Positions 46,137 to 54,422 of a stretch of DNA of 64,000 bases are shown one piece after another. The translations under genes were made by a program, and so were the position numbers. A model generated the notes under the pieces. That model made no database searches, was not told the DNA's origin, and saw only the letters and a program-made list of their open reading frames with translations. The stretch spans positions 1 through 64,000 of the forward strand of contig CAMMMX010000003.1 of NCBI GenBank assembly GCA_946498095.1. Reading direction: 5' to 3'. How positions within the stretch are numbered: position 1 is the stretch's first letter; each line of letters begins with the position of its first letter. This DNA is from an uncultured Clostridia bacterium. GTDB taxonomy: Bacteria; Bacillota; Clostridia; Oscillospirales; Ruminococcaceae.

Positions 46137-46167
46137 AATATAACGTAATTAATTATTTCATTTCTTA

Positions 46168-46830
46168 CCTTATCCTTCTCCTACTGGGGCTGCCCACCTC
46201 GGCCCCCCGGCAAAGGAGTTTTCTCTTTCTTCCTAATATCTGAATTTAATCGTTATCTCTCTTCTATCGGGGCTTCCGGCCCCGAATCCCGGCCAGGGAC
46301 CTTGCTTCGCCAAGGCCCCTGGACCCCAAGGCGATTTAAGGGGGAAACTGCTTCACGGATGATGGCAGGAGAACAGTTTCCCCCTTAAAAATCCCCCTCC
46401 ACGCTCAACATCATACTGGAAACCGGAGACATATCGCTTCCTAAGATTCGGACATGACAACACTCTTGCCCAGCTATGACGCTGCTGCGCGAGGGGATGA
46501 CCGTTCCAGTAGAAGCGATGACGCAAATAACGACTGGCTGAAAGCGATGAGGTATCAGGGGTGCGTTTTCAAACTTGTTGGCGGTCGTGGGTGAACTCGA
46601 TATCTAAGATGCCGAACGAGAGTTGAACCGATAGGGGATACATAAGGGGCGGACGCTCTGTCAAGTTCGAAGTGCGTCCGCCCCTTATGCCGGGGGAATC
46701 CCAAGGGGGAGTCGGTACTCCCCCTTGGGCCGGGGCGCGGGGCCGGAGGCCCCACATTAAAAACTGGAGGACAAAGTTCTTCAACACGAGAGGGCTTGGG
46801 GCAAGCAGCCCCAGTAGGAGAAAGATAAGG
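46168..46830. mobile_element. 663-bp element bounded by 26-bp inverted repeats, no transposase
   Basis: 46168-46193 and 46805-46830 are inverted copies matching at 25 of 26 bases. Inside are three long perfect inverted repeats: 16 bp at 46335-46350/46374-46389, 16 bp at 46641-46656/46674-46689, and 13 bp at 46700-46712/46717-46729 with a 4-base loop. GC-rich hairpins GGGGC-TTCC-GGCCCC and CCAGGG.CCTTG/CAAGG.CCCTGG also occur. GC content and codon patterns differ from neighbouring genes. No open frame of recognised family lies inside. Best described as a non-autonomous or decayed mobile element. Confidence 0.6.
46454..46594 (+). CDS. Short open frame inside the inverted-repeat element
   Basis: ATG to TGA, 46 codons, beginning MTTLLPSYDAAARGDDRSSR. 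There is no clear ribosome site and no recognised family. It could be the remnant of a larger mobile-element gene. Confidence 0.15.
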   Translation: MTTLLPSYDAAARGDDRSSRSDDANNDWLKAMRYQGCVFKLVGGRG

Positions 46831-46869
46831 GGTTCAAATTGGGGTGAGGGGCGAAGGTCCTTGACAAAA

Positions 46870-47112
46870 TTACTTTATCTCCTGTTCCAGATTGTTGAAC
46901 TCAGGCGTGCTGAAAAATTCGCCAAGAGTAATTCCAACCCCATCACAAATTTTCTTAATGGTTGCAACTTCCGGGTTTCGGCTCTTATCACCCAGAATAC
47001 TATAAATAGTTGATTTATCTATGCCACATAACATGGCAAGTGAATATGGGGTCAATCCATTTTCAGCACATAGCTGCTCAATGCGGCGTATAATTACTTC
47101 TTTCAGTGTCAT
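46870..47112 (-). CDS. XRE-family regulator B, paralogue of A
   Basis: 80 residues from the ATG at 47112, with AAGGAG 8 bases upstream; the longer frame to 47235 has no site. The helix-turn-helix LTPYSLAMLCGIDKSTIYSIL and the end GEFFSTPEFNNLEQEIK align with regulator A over the full length. It is divergent from the 98-residue gene at 47250. Confidence 0.9.
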   Translation of the reverse strand: MTLKEVIIRRIEQLCAENGLTPYSLAMLCGIDKSTIYSILGDKSRNPEVATIKKICDGVGITLGEFFSTPEFNNLEQEIK

Positions 47113-47137
47113 ATTCTCATCTCCTTCGGGGGACGTA

Positions 47138-47180
47138 TCCCACGAATATTGTATGAGATTATGAAAAATTATTAGTGGGA
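47138..47180. promoter_or_regulatory. Inverted repeat, possible operator of XRE regulator B
   Basis: TCCCACGAATA (47138-47148) and TATTAGTGGGA (47170-47180) are inverted copies at 10 of 11 bases. The right arm ends one base before the -35 of the divergent promoter. Confidence 0.5.
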
Positions 47181-47181
47181 C

Positions 47182-47210
47182 TTGTCCTCCTATCAAAAAT
47201 GTGGTATAGT
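47182..47210 (+). promoter_or_regulatory. Promoter of the 98-residue protein gene
   Basis: TTGTCC (47182-47187) and TATAGT (47205-47210) are spaced by 17 bases, 39 bases before the start codon. Confidence 0.55.
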
Positions 47211-47249
47211 AGGATATATCCAAATAACGAGTCAACGAGGCGAATTATT

Positions 47250-47546
47250 ATGTCAAAAGATCCCTTTATCGAAGCCTTTCTCGCAGCCTGCGAGGAAACC
47301 TCAGCCGACGCATTGGTGAAAAAACAGAAGGAGAGTGCGCGTTATCAAGCGCTGAACCGGCGGTATCAGCACCTGTTTAAGAAGCTTCGGGAGCGTCTGG
47401 TAGGGGAGGACGACCTGTTATACCAGCTGGAGGAGGTATTCGATGAACGCTCAGCTATGGACTTTAGCTGGCTTTACCGGCAGGCCTTCCGCGACTGTAT
47501 GACCTTTCTGCGCTGGACGGGCTGCCTCGGACCGGCGAAACTCTAG
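47250..47546 (+). CDS. Small helical protein, unknown (DUF6809-like pattern)
   Basis: 98 residues from the ATG at 47250 (GAGG 9 bases upstream). It is almost entirely helical: a basic middle (KKLRERLVG), then an acidic stretch and YRQAFRDCMTFLRW near the end. The pattern, with an aromatic-Gly/Ala-Phe helix at the C-terminus, recalls small helical proteins of phage and mobile elements such as DUF6809, but I cannot confirm the family. It is divergent from XRE regulator B, which probably controls it. Confidence 0.6.
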   Translation: MSKDPFIEAFLAACEETSADALVKKQKESARYQALNRRYQHLFKKLRERLVGEDDLLYQLEEVFDERSAMDFSWLYRQAFRDCMTFLRWTGCLGPAKL

Positions 47547-47634
47547 GCGTGGTTGCGGTAGGGTGTTTTATCTGATATAATGGGAGAAAAAAGCTGGTGA
47601 CGCCTGTGGGGGTGGCCGGCAGGGGAGTGACGTT

Positions 47635-48366
47635 ATGCGGACAGCATTGGTAACCGGCGCGTCGCAGGGGATCGGACGAGCGGTTGCGCTGCGCCTTGCA
47701 GGGGATGGTTTTGCCGTCGCCGTGCATTACCATACACACGGGGAGGAAGCGCTGGCAACTTGCCGGGAAATTCAGGCAAATGGTGGACAGGCTGTCTGTG
47801 TGCAAGCTGATGTGTCCGATCGCGCGCAGGTAAGGGAGATGTTCGCGGCGATCCGGCGGGAACTGGGAGGCGTTGACGTGCTGGTGAATAACGCCGGGAT
47901 CGCACAGATCAAGCTGTTCCAGGATATCGCTGAGCAGGACTGGGACCGGATGTTCGATGTGGACGTCAAGGGGATGTTCCACTGCTGTCAGGAAGCTTTG
48001 TCCGATATGTTGCACCGCAAGAGGGGGAAGATTATCAACCTGTCCTCCATTTGGGGGCTGACGGGGGCCTCATGCGAGGTGCACTACTCCGCGGCTAAGG
48101 CGGCTGTCATCGGGCTGACGCGTGCGCTGGCCAAGGAGCTGGGCCCGTCGGGGATACAGGTCAACTGCATCGCGCCGGGCGTCATCGATACGCCGATGAA
48201 CGGGTCGCTCGACAGCGAGACGCTGCGGCAGCTTTGCGACGAGACGCCGCTGGGACGAATCGGTACGCCGCAGGATGTCGCCGAGGCGATCGCCTTTTTC
48301 GCGTCGGACTCGTCGGATTTCATTACGGGACAGGTGCTCAGTCCCAATGGCGGGATGGTTATTTAA
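47635..48366 (+). CDS. Short-chain dehydrogenase/reductase (FabG-like)
   Basis: NAD(P)-dependent oxidoreductase of 243 residues. The TGASQGIGRA cofactor loop (7-16), NNAG motif, catalytic Ser in INLSSIWG and YSAAK are all present, followed by APGVIDTPM. It is close to 3-oxoacyl-ACP reductases, but it stands outside a fatty-acid operon, so its substrate is open. GGGGAG lies about 6 bases before the ATG. Confidence 0.92.
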   Translation: MRTALVTGASQGIGRAVALRLAGDGFAVAVHYHTHGEEALATCREIQANGGQAVCVQADVSDRAQVREMFAAIRRELGGVDVLVNNAGIAQIKLFQDIAEQDWDRMFDVDVKGMFHCCQEALSDMLHRKRGKIINLSSIWGLTGASCEVHYSAAKAAVIGLTRALAKELGPSGIQVNCIAPGVIDTPMNGSLDSETLRQLCDETPLGRIGTPQDVAEAIAFFASDSSDFITGQVLSPNGGMVI

Positions 48367-48387
48367 TGGTCGGCGGCATATGCATTC

Positions 48388-48420
48388 AATCGGGACTGCT
48401 GTTAAGCAGTCCCGATTTTC
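48388..48420 (+). terminator. Terminator of the SDR gene
   Basis: AATCGGGACTGCT and AGCAGTCCCGATT form a 13-bp stem with a GTTA loop and a TTTTC tail. Confidence 0.85.
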
Positions 48421-48509
48421 TCTGCCGTCAGCACAGGCGTTGCAATATGGCAGAGGTTCAGGTATAATAAAACGGTATAAGAATGAAATAGAACAGGAGA
48501 AAGAGCAGC

Positions 48510-50345
48510 ATGAATCCTGAGCTTGAAAAAATACTGATGCAGGTGCAGAAGCCCAGCAGGTATACCGGCGGAGAGCTGAACAGCGTCGTCAAGGACAAGA
48601 GCAAAGTCGATGTACGATTCGCGTTCTGCTTCCCGGACGAATATAGCGTCGGTATGTCCCATTTGGGGATGAAAATCCTGTATTCATTGATTAATTCCAG
48701 GGACAACTACTGGTGTGAGCGGGTTTTCGCTCCTTGGACTGATTTTGAAGCGTTGATGCGGGAAAAAGGTATCTTGCTTTATGGCCTGGAGAGCTTCGAT
48801 CCACTGACGGAATTTGACATTATCGGTTTTACGATGCAGTACGAGCTAAGCTATACCAATGTACTCAATATGCTCGACTTAGGCGGCATTCCGGTCCTAG
48901 CTAAGGACCGAACGCAGCTGAAAGGTCTGGTCGTTGCAGGCGGGCCCTGCGTCTGCAATCCCGAGCCGCTGGCTGACTTCATCGATGTCTTCATCCTTGG
49001 TGAGGGAGAGGAGGTCACGCTGGAATGGATGGATCTTTATGCCCAGGCGAAACGTGAGGGATGGACGAAGGATGCGTTCCTTCGAGCGGCGTGCAAGATT
49101 GAAGGCGTGTACGTCCCCTCCTTATATGACATTTCCTACCATGACGACGGCACCATCGCGGCGGTGACGCCGAGGGAAGGCGCGCCAGCGAAGGTGCGTA
49201 AGCGTGTCGTTGCCGATCTGGACGGGATGTATCTGCCGGAAAATTTTGTCGTCCCCTATACCGAAACCGTGCACGACCGCGCGGTCGTCGAAGTGCTGCG
49301 GGGATGCATCCGCGGTTGCAGGTTTTGTCAGGCGGGCTTTATCTGCCGTCCGTTCCGCCAGCGCAGCATCGGATCGATCCGGCAGCAGTCGCAGTCGTTG
49401 TGCGAGAGTACCGGGTATGAGGAAATCTCCCTCTCCTCGCTCAGTACCAGCGATTATACCGAAATCGAGCAACTGCTGAGTGATCTGACCGATTATACGG
49501 AGGGGGAGAAAATCAATCTTTCCTTGCCGTCCCTTCGAATCGATAATTTCTCCCAAGAAGTGTTGGACAAGATCAAGAAGGTGCGTAAAAGCGGCCTTAC
49601 TTTCGCCCCGGAAGCAGGGACGCAGCGTCTGCGGGATGTCATTAATAAAAACGTCACCGAAGACGAAGTGATGACCTCCTGCCGGATTGCGTTCGAGGGC
49701 GGCTACACGGCGGTCAAGCTTTACTTTATGTTGGGGCTGCCTACGGAAACGATGGAAGATGTGGAAGGAATTGCGCAGCTAGCGCAGCGGATTGTCGACA
49801 TGTATTATGGGATGGAAAACCGCCCGAAGGGAAAGGCTGTGTCGGTGTCGATCAGCGCGTCTTCTTTTGTGCCTAAGCCGTTCACGCCATTCCAGTTCGA
49901 ACCGCAGGACACGATGGAGCAAATTGTCGAAAAGCAAAAGCGCTTGGTAGCGTCAATACGCAGCCGTAAGATCAGCTGTAGCTGGCATGACGTTCACGTC
50001 AGCGTGCTGGAAGGAATTTTGGCAAGAGGGGACCGTCGTCTAGGGGCGGCGATTTACAAGGCGTGGAAGGACAAGGGGTGCCGTCTGGATAGCTGGGACG
50101 AAGTTTTTCGTTTCGACGCGTGGATGGAAGCGTTTGCAGAATGTGGCATCGATACGGCGTTTTACGCCAATCGCCGCCGTAGTTATGATGAAATCTTGCC
50201 ATGGGATCATCTCGACTATTATATCCGCAAGGATTTTCTGATTCGGGAGGACGAAAAGGCGCATGAAGCGGCGACCACACCCAATTGCCGCCAGCAATGT
50301 TCAGGTTGCGGTGCGCGTCTAGAAGGAGGCGTTTACTGTGGATGA
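48510..50345 (+). CDS. B12-binding/radical SAM protein, TIGR03960 type
   Basis: 611 residues. The N-terminal region resembles a cobalamin-binding fold (FAFCFPDEYSVGMSHLG). The radical SAM cluster loop is C266-I-R-G-C270-R-F-C273. The C-terminus carries further Cys (CRQQCSGCGARLEGGVYCG). In many Clostridia this protein is encoded beside, or fused to, the DUF2344 protein, as here (8-base overlap). The reaction is unknown; a role in RNA modification is only a suggestion. Confidence 0.9.
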   Translation: MNPELEKILMQVQKPSRYTGGELNSVVKDKSKVDVRFAFCFPDEYSVGMSHLGMKILYSLINSRDNYWCERVFAPWTDFEALMREKGILLYGLESFDPLTEFDIIGFTMQYELSYTNVLNMLDLGGIPVLAKDRTQLKGLVVAGGPCVCNPEPLADFIDVFILGEGEEVTLEWMDLYAQAKREGWTKDAFLRAACKIEGVYVPSLYDISYHDDGTIAAVTPREGAPAKVRKRVVADLDGMYLPENFVVPYTETVHDRAVVEVLRGCIRGCRFCQAGFICRPFRQRSIGSIRQQSQSLCESTGYEEISLSSLSTSDYTEIEQLLSDLTDYTEGEKINLSLPSLRIDNFSQEVLDKIKKVRKSGLTFAPEAGTQRLRDVINKNVTEDEVMTSCRIAFEGGYTAVKLYFMLGLPTETMEDVEGIAQLAQRIVDMYYGMENRPKGKAVSVSISASSFVPKPFTPFQFEPQDTMEQIVEKQKRLVASIRSRKISCSWHDVHVSVLEGILARGDRRLGAAIYKAWKDKGCRLDSWDEVFRFDAWMEAFAECGIDTAFYANRRRSYDEILPWDHLDYYIRKDFLIREDEKAHEAATTPNCRQQCSGCGARLEGGVYCG

Positions 50346-51000
50346 GCGGGACGTAAGAGTCTTCTTTTCCAAAAAGGGAAGGGCAAAATATATTTCCCAT
50401 CTGGATTTGAACCGGTGCATGCAGCGGGCGCTAAAACGTTCCAGGCTGCCGGTATGGTATACAGAAGGCTTTAACCCCCATGCTTATGTAACCTTTGCTT
50501 TGCCGCTGTCTCTAGGTGTGGAAAGCGATTGCGAGGTTATGGATATGCGGCTTGAAGGGGAAAGAATCGATCTTGACGGGGCGCGTGACGCTTTAAATGC
50601 CGTCTTGCCACCCGATATCCGGGTGACGGCGGTGTGTCGGCCTATTCTGAAACCAACGAAAATTGTATATTCGGAGTATGCCATTACAGCACAGTCGGAG
50701 GAATCAAACGGTCTGCTGGACAAATGGGAGGAATTTTTGTCTGCCGAAAAAATAGAAATTACGAAGAAATCAAAAAAAGGGATGGTGACCATCGATATCC
50801 TGCCGGATATTTGTGTTCTGCATTTAGAAGGTGGATCGGATGTCCTTCGGATGCTGGTACGCTTACCATCATCCAACGTCAAAACAGTCAACCCTCTTCT
50901 GATGATGACAGCCTTTGGTGAGCTGACCGGAGCACGACTGGATCGTCTTGAGGTCTGCCGTAAACGTATCCTGACGGCGGAGGGAAAAGATTTTGCCTAG
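50338..51000 (+). CDS. DUF2344 / TIGR03936 protein
   Basis: 220 residues, GTG start with AGAAGGAGGC 7 bases upstream, overlapping the radical SAM gene. The start VRVFFSKKGRAKYISHLDLNRCMQRALKRS and GFNPHAYVTFALPLSLGVES are hallmark stretches. The partner of the preceding enzyme; the biochemical role is not established. Confidence 0.9.
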   Translation: MDERDVRVFFSKKGRAKYISHLDLNRCMQRALKRSRLPVWYTEGFNPHAYVTFALPLSLGVESDCEVMDMRLEGERIDLDGARDALNAVLPPDIRVTAVCRPILKPTKIVYSEYAITAQSEESNGLLDKWEEFLSAEKIEITKKSKKGMVTIDILPDICVLHLEGGSDVLRMLVRLPSSNVKTVNPLLMMTAFGELTGARLDRLEVCRKRILTAEGKDFA

Positions 51001-51017
51001 TCAGAGGCAAAAAGCGC

Positions 51018-51046
51018 TTGCAATCTACTAAAAAGTGTGCTATCAT
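51018..51046 (+). promoter_or_regulatory. Promoter of rplS
   Basis: TTGCAA (51018-51023) and TATCAT (51041-51046) are spaced by 17 bases. About 270 bases of leader follow before the rplS start. Confidence 0.6.
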
Positions 51047-51121
51047 ATAAAAGCATTTGATTTTACCGTGAAGCGTAGTTGGTTTCATGGGGGTTAATGC
51101 CTGTGAAAAAATATTTTCACA

Positions 51122-51224
51122 AGAGTCTGTCTGAAAATCGGGCGGTATGGGTTAAGTGACAGAAAGTGTCAGGGCCAACGCCAACATCCCTTGAAATAAA
51201 GGCATTATTTTTCAGACACGCTCT
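51122..51224 (+). mobile_element. Possible 103-bp MITE in the rplS leader
   Basis: Terminal inverted repeats AGAGTCTGTCTGAAAA (51122-51137) and TTTTCAGACACGCTCT (51209-51224) match at 14 of 16 bases. The inside is non-coding. End sequences of the type GAGCGTGTCTGAAAA are seen in insertion sequences of this group, but no target duplication is clear. Otherwise the 51047-51300 leader shows no recognised RNA element. Confidence 0.45.
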
Positions 51225-51314
51225 AAGACATTAAAGCGGACAGTCCTCTATCGTCGGTACAGGTTTTAGAAAAATCTGCGGATATGAATGTCTGAAAACT
51301 GAGGAGGAAAAATT

Positions 51315-51656
51315 GTGGACGCATTGAAGCTCATTAGCGCTCCCAGCATCAAATCGGAACTGCCGCAGTTTAACGTCGGCGATACCGTTAAGGTGCACGT
51401 TAGAATTAAGGAAGGCGATAAATCTCGAATTCAGATATTTGAGGGTACGGTTATCGCTAAAAAGCACGGCGGCATACAGGAAACTTTTACCGTTAGGCGT
51501 GTTGCGCATGGTTGCGGCGTGGAAAGAGTATTCCCGATTCATTCCCCGAACGTGGAAAAGGTCGAAGTCGTTAGGAGCGGTAAAGTTCGCAGAAGCAAGC
51601 TGTATTATTTGCGTGATCGCGTTGGTAAGGCTGCTAAAGTGAAAGAAGCGAAATAA
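51315..51656 (+). CDS. rplS: 50S ribosomal protein L19
   Basis: 113 residues, GTG start 7 bases after GAGGAGG. Family motifs [29 protein letters not shown] and [18 protein letters not shown] are intact. L19 sits at the 30S-50S interface. It is followed by its own terminator, then by signal peptidase and rbgA, a common Firmicutes order. Confidence 0.97.
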   Translation: MDALKLISAPSIKSELPQFNVGDTVKVHVRIKEGDKSRIQIFEGTVIAKKHGGIQETFTVRRVAHGCGVERVFPIHSPNVEKVEVVRSGKVRRSKLYYLRDRVGKAAKVKEAK

Positions 51657-51690
51657 GGCTGCCAGTATTACTTGAGGTAAGGCAAAATGA

Positions 51691-51718
51691 ACCGGCAGTT
51701 TCCGCTGTTGGTTTTTTG
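51691..51718 (+). terminator. Terminator of rplS
   Basis: ACCGGCAG and CTGTTGGT pair with G-T wobbles and are followed by TTTTTTG, 35 bases after the stop codon. Confidence 0.6.
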
Positions 51719-51719
51719 A

Positions 51720-51755
51720 AACAGGGATTGGGCGGCGTGCCGCCCAATCCCTGTT
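51720..51755. terminator. Second, very strong hairpin after rplS
   Basis: 51720-51736 and 51739-51755 are perfect 17-base inverted copies with only GT between, rich in GC, followed by CATTTT. Backup terminator or transcript-end stabiliser. Confidence 0.65.
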
Positions 51756-51810
51756 CATTTTGCAGTTGATGAACAGCAGTTAGATTTATGTCTGAAAGGC
51801 TGGGGTGACC

Positions 51811-52389
51811 ATGTCTGATTCTCATGAAATGGAACGGGCTTCCGCTGCGCCTGGCGACAACAAGACCGGAGTCGGCCAGGATTTGCTGGATTGGGCGGAA
51901 GCTATTGTTTTTTCTCTTGTCGTAGTTGTTTTGCTTTTTACCTTTGTTTTCCGCATCATTACCGTTGACGGAGAGTCTATGCTGCAAACTTTGCAGGATC
52001 AGGACCGTCTGATTGTTTCCCATTTGTTTTACCAGCCTCAACGCGGTGACATCGTCGTAGTTAACAAGCCGGACGGACTTGGGAAACCGATTATCAAACG
52101 GATCATCGCCTTGGAGGGGGATGAGGTGGACATTGATTTTGTAAACGGCTACGTATCGGTAAACGGTGAGCGTCTTGACGAACCGTATGTCAATACGCCG
52201 ACCACGACGAGTTACGACGTGCGCTTCCCGGTGACTGTGCCAGAAGATTGCGTTTTTGTGATGGGGGATAACCGAAACGATTCCACAGATAGTAGGGACT
52301 CCCGTGTCGGTTTTGTCAATGAGGGTTACATATTGGGAAAAGCGGTGTTCCGCCTGTTCCCGTTCAAAACTTTCGGTTTTCTTGAATAA
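51811..52389 (+). CDS. lepB: Signal peptidase I
   Basis: 192 residues from the ATG at 51811; a GTG at 51805 overlaps the ribosome site GGGGTG. One membrane anchor (about 30-50) is followed by catalytic Ser56 (VDGESM) and Lys96 (GKPIIKRIIAL). The box GDNRNDSTDSRDSR is present. It removes signal peptides on the outer face of the membrane. SipS-type length. Confidence 0.95.
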   Translation: MSDSHEMERASAAPGDNKTGVGQDLLDWAEAIVFSLVVVVLLFTFVFRIITVDGESMLQTLQDQDRLIVSHLFYQPQRGDIVVVNKPDGLGKPIIKRIIALEGDEVDIDFVNGYVSVNGERLDEPYVNTPTTTSYDVRFPVTVPEDCVFVMGDNRNDSTDSRDSRVGFVNEGYILGKAVFRLFPFKTFGFLE

Positions 52390-52472
52390 TGATGCCGCTT
52401 ACCCAGAGGATACTCCGTTGAGGGTAAGCGGAATTTGTATCCGGATATTCTAACGAGGAAAGGAGATGTGTT

Positions 52473-53432
52473 ATGCGAAAAGGACAAAAGCATGCAGAAA
52501 GGGCGGCAGGTCGTGCCTCCAAGACGGCGCAACCGTCTCCGGATAGACCGGATATCCAATGGTTTCCGGGACACATGGCCAAGACCCGTCGCTTGATTCA
52601 GGAAAGCTTGCCGCTGGTAGATTTGGTCATTGAGCTGGCAGATGCGCGACTGCCGGCCGGCAGTCGCAATCCTGAGTTGGACAGGTGGCTGGGGAATAAA
52701 CCGCGTATCCTGCTGCTGAATAAAAGTGACGCGGCAGATATGGTGGCGACCAGAAAGTGGTTAGACTATTATCGCAGTCAAGGCGTGACGGCGTTGTCTG
52801 CTGACTGTAAAAGCGGTCAAGGCGTGCAGGCAGTCTTGCCGGTGGTTCGGGAGCAGCTGAGCGAGATGTTGGCACGGCGGGCGGAAAAGGGCGCTTCTGG
52901 CAGGCCGATTCGCGTGATGATTGTCGGAATCCCCAATGTGGGGAAATCGTCGCTGATCAACCGTTTAGCAAAAGGGAAAAAGGCCAAGGTGGAAGATCGT
53001 CCCGGCGTGACGATGCATCGTCAGTGGGTACGTTTGGAGAACGACGCGGAGCTGCTGGATATGCCGGGTGTGCTATGGCCGAAATTCGAGGATCGTGACG
53101 TTGCGGAACGGTTGGCTTTTACCGGTGCGGTTAAGGATACCGTGGTCGATACGGAACTGTTGGCGATGCGCCTATTAGATTACTTGCACCACCAGTATCC
53201 AGAGATGCTCGAGCAGCGTTTTCAGATCGATTTACCGCAGGACACGTCGTCTTACGATCTGCTTTGTGCGGTGGGAAAAGCACGAGGCATGCTGCTGCGG
53301 GGCGGGGAAATTGATACCCAGCGTGCAGCGGTGGCGGTGCTGGACGAGTATCGTGCAGGCAAAATAGGGCGTATTACCCTGGAGATGCCACCGGAAGGGA
53401 TGGGGACACCTGATGGACAGGACAATATTTGA
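52473..53432 (+). CDS. rbgA: Ribosome biogenesis GTPase RbgA (YlqF)
   Basis: Circularly permuted GTPase required for late 50S assembly. It has 319 residues. G4 NKSD (83-86) precedes G1 GIPNVGKSS (152-160) and G3 DMPG (about 196), as expected for the family. The N-terminal PDIQWFPGHMAKTRR motif is intact. GGAAAGGAG lies about 6 bases before the ATG. It overlaps rnhB by 20 bases. Confidence 0.96.
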   Translation: MRKGQKHAERAAGRASKTAQPSPDRPDIQWFPGHMAKTRRLIQESLPLVDLVIELADARLPAGSRNPELDRWLGNKPRILLLNKSDAADMVATRKWLDYYRSQGVTALSADCKSGQGVQAVLPVVREQLSEMLARRAEKGASGRPIRVMIVGIPNVGKSSLINRLAKGKKAKVEDRPGVTMHRQWVRLENDAELLDMPGVLWPKFEDRDVAERLAFTGAVKDTVVDTELLAMRLLDYLHHQYPEMLEQRFQIDLPQDTSSYDLLCAVGKARGMLLRGGEIDTQRAAVAVLDEYRAGKIGRITLEMPPEGMGTPDGQDNI

Positions 53433-54030
53433 TTATGACCGCGATATGCGCACGTATAGCTGTTGCAGCCTGCTCTGCGGCGTTGACGAAGCTGGGCGTG
53501 GTCCGCTGGCAGGTGATGTCTACGCCGCAGCGGTCATTTTCGGCAGCGGCGTGCAGATTGACGGGCTTAACGACAGTAAGAAACTATCTGAAAAGAAGCG
53601 GGAAGCGCTTTACGACGAGATCGTCGCGAAAGCGGACGCGTATTCTGTCGCAACGGCGAGCGTAGAAGAAATTGATGCATATAATATCCTGAACGCGACC
53701 TTTCTGGCAATGCGGCGTGCTGTGGCCGCGCTGCATATTGCCCCGGAAATTATCCTCGTGGATGGAAATCGTCTGCCTGACTGGGAGTACCCGTCCCAAG
53801 CGGTAGTCGGGGGGGATGGTAAATCGGCGAGTATCGCCGCGGCGTCGATCCTGGCTAAAGTGAGCAGGGACCGCTATATGAGGGAAATGGCGCGGCAGTA
53901 TCCGGCGTATCAGTTTGATAAGCATAAGGGATATGGCACAAAGCTCCATTGCGAACGGATTCTGCAGTATGGCCCCTGTGAGATCCACCGGCGGACATTT
54001 TTGCGCAAGCTGTACGGGGGCAATGAATGA
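53413..54030 (+). CDS. rnhB: Ribonuclease HII
   Basis: 205 residues. The DEAGRGPLAG motif (D25, E26) and the downstream acidic residue in EIILVDGNRLP form the metal site that cuts RNA in RNA-DNA hybrids. The C-terminal HKGYGTKLHCERILQYGPCEIHRRTF segment is typical. It overlaps rbgA and yraN, so the three are one transcriptional unit. Confidence 0.96.
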   Translation: MDRTIFDYDRDMRTYSCCSLLCGVDEAGRGPLAGDVYAAAVIFGSGVQIDGLNDSKKLSEKKREALYDEIVAKADAYSVATASVEEIDAYNILNATFLAMRRAVAALHIAPEIILVDGNRLPDWEYPSQAVVGGDGKSASIAAASILAKVSRDRYMREMARQYPAYQFDKHKGYGTKLHCERILQYGPCEIHRRTFLRKLYGGNE

Positions 54031-54404
54031 TGGATCGTTGGCAGCTAGGGCAGTACGGGGAAGAGTACGCTGCAGCAACGCTGGAGAAAAACGGTTATAC
54101 AATCGTACGCCGCAATTTCAAGTGTCATGGCGGTGAAATAGATATCATTGCGAAAAAGGGGAATACGCTCGCCTTCGTCGAGGTAAAGACACGGGAGGCA
54201 CATTCCATGGTATCCGGTTTTGAGGCAATCGGGCCGCGAAAGCGAGCGGCGCTGGTTCAAGCGGTACGGTATTATCTGTGGAGTTTTCCGCAGCCCGATT
54301 TACAGCCGCGTTTTGACGCTGTCCAAATTACGGTTCGGCAAGATGGGACGGGCTGTAAGGTAGTGGGGTTCGATTACCGGAAAGGCGCGTTCGACGTGGA
54401 ATAG
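54027..54404 (+). CDS. yraN: UPF0102 protein YraN
   Basis: 125 residues; ATG overlaps the rnhB stop (ATGA). Nuclease-like motif GGEIDIIAKKGNTLAFVEVKTR (about 34-56) of the restriction-endonuclease fold. Often next to rnhB. Function not established. Confidence 0.92.
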   Translation: MMDRWQLGQYGEEYAAATLEKNGYTIVRRNFKCHGGEIDIIAKKGNTLAFVEVKTREAHSMVSGFEAIGPRKRAALVQAVRYYLWSFPQPDLQPRFDAVQITVRQDGTGCKVVGFDYRKGAFDVE

Positions 54405-54422
54405 CCGGAAAGGAGCAGACGG

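Noticed and set aside
46555-46755. Pro/Arg-rich minus-strand frames
   Set aside because: They fall on the palindromes of the inverted-repeat element and have compositions typical of non-coding GC-rich DNA.
46268-46840. CRISPR array
   Set aside because: The palindromes here differ from each other and there is no regular repeat-spacer period; no cas genes are in the window.
51047-51314. L19 ribosomal leader RNA
   Set aside because: I could not find a convincing small hairpin of that class; the main symmetry is better explained as terminal repeats of an inserted element.
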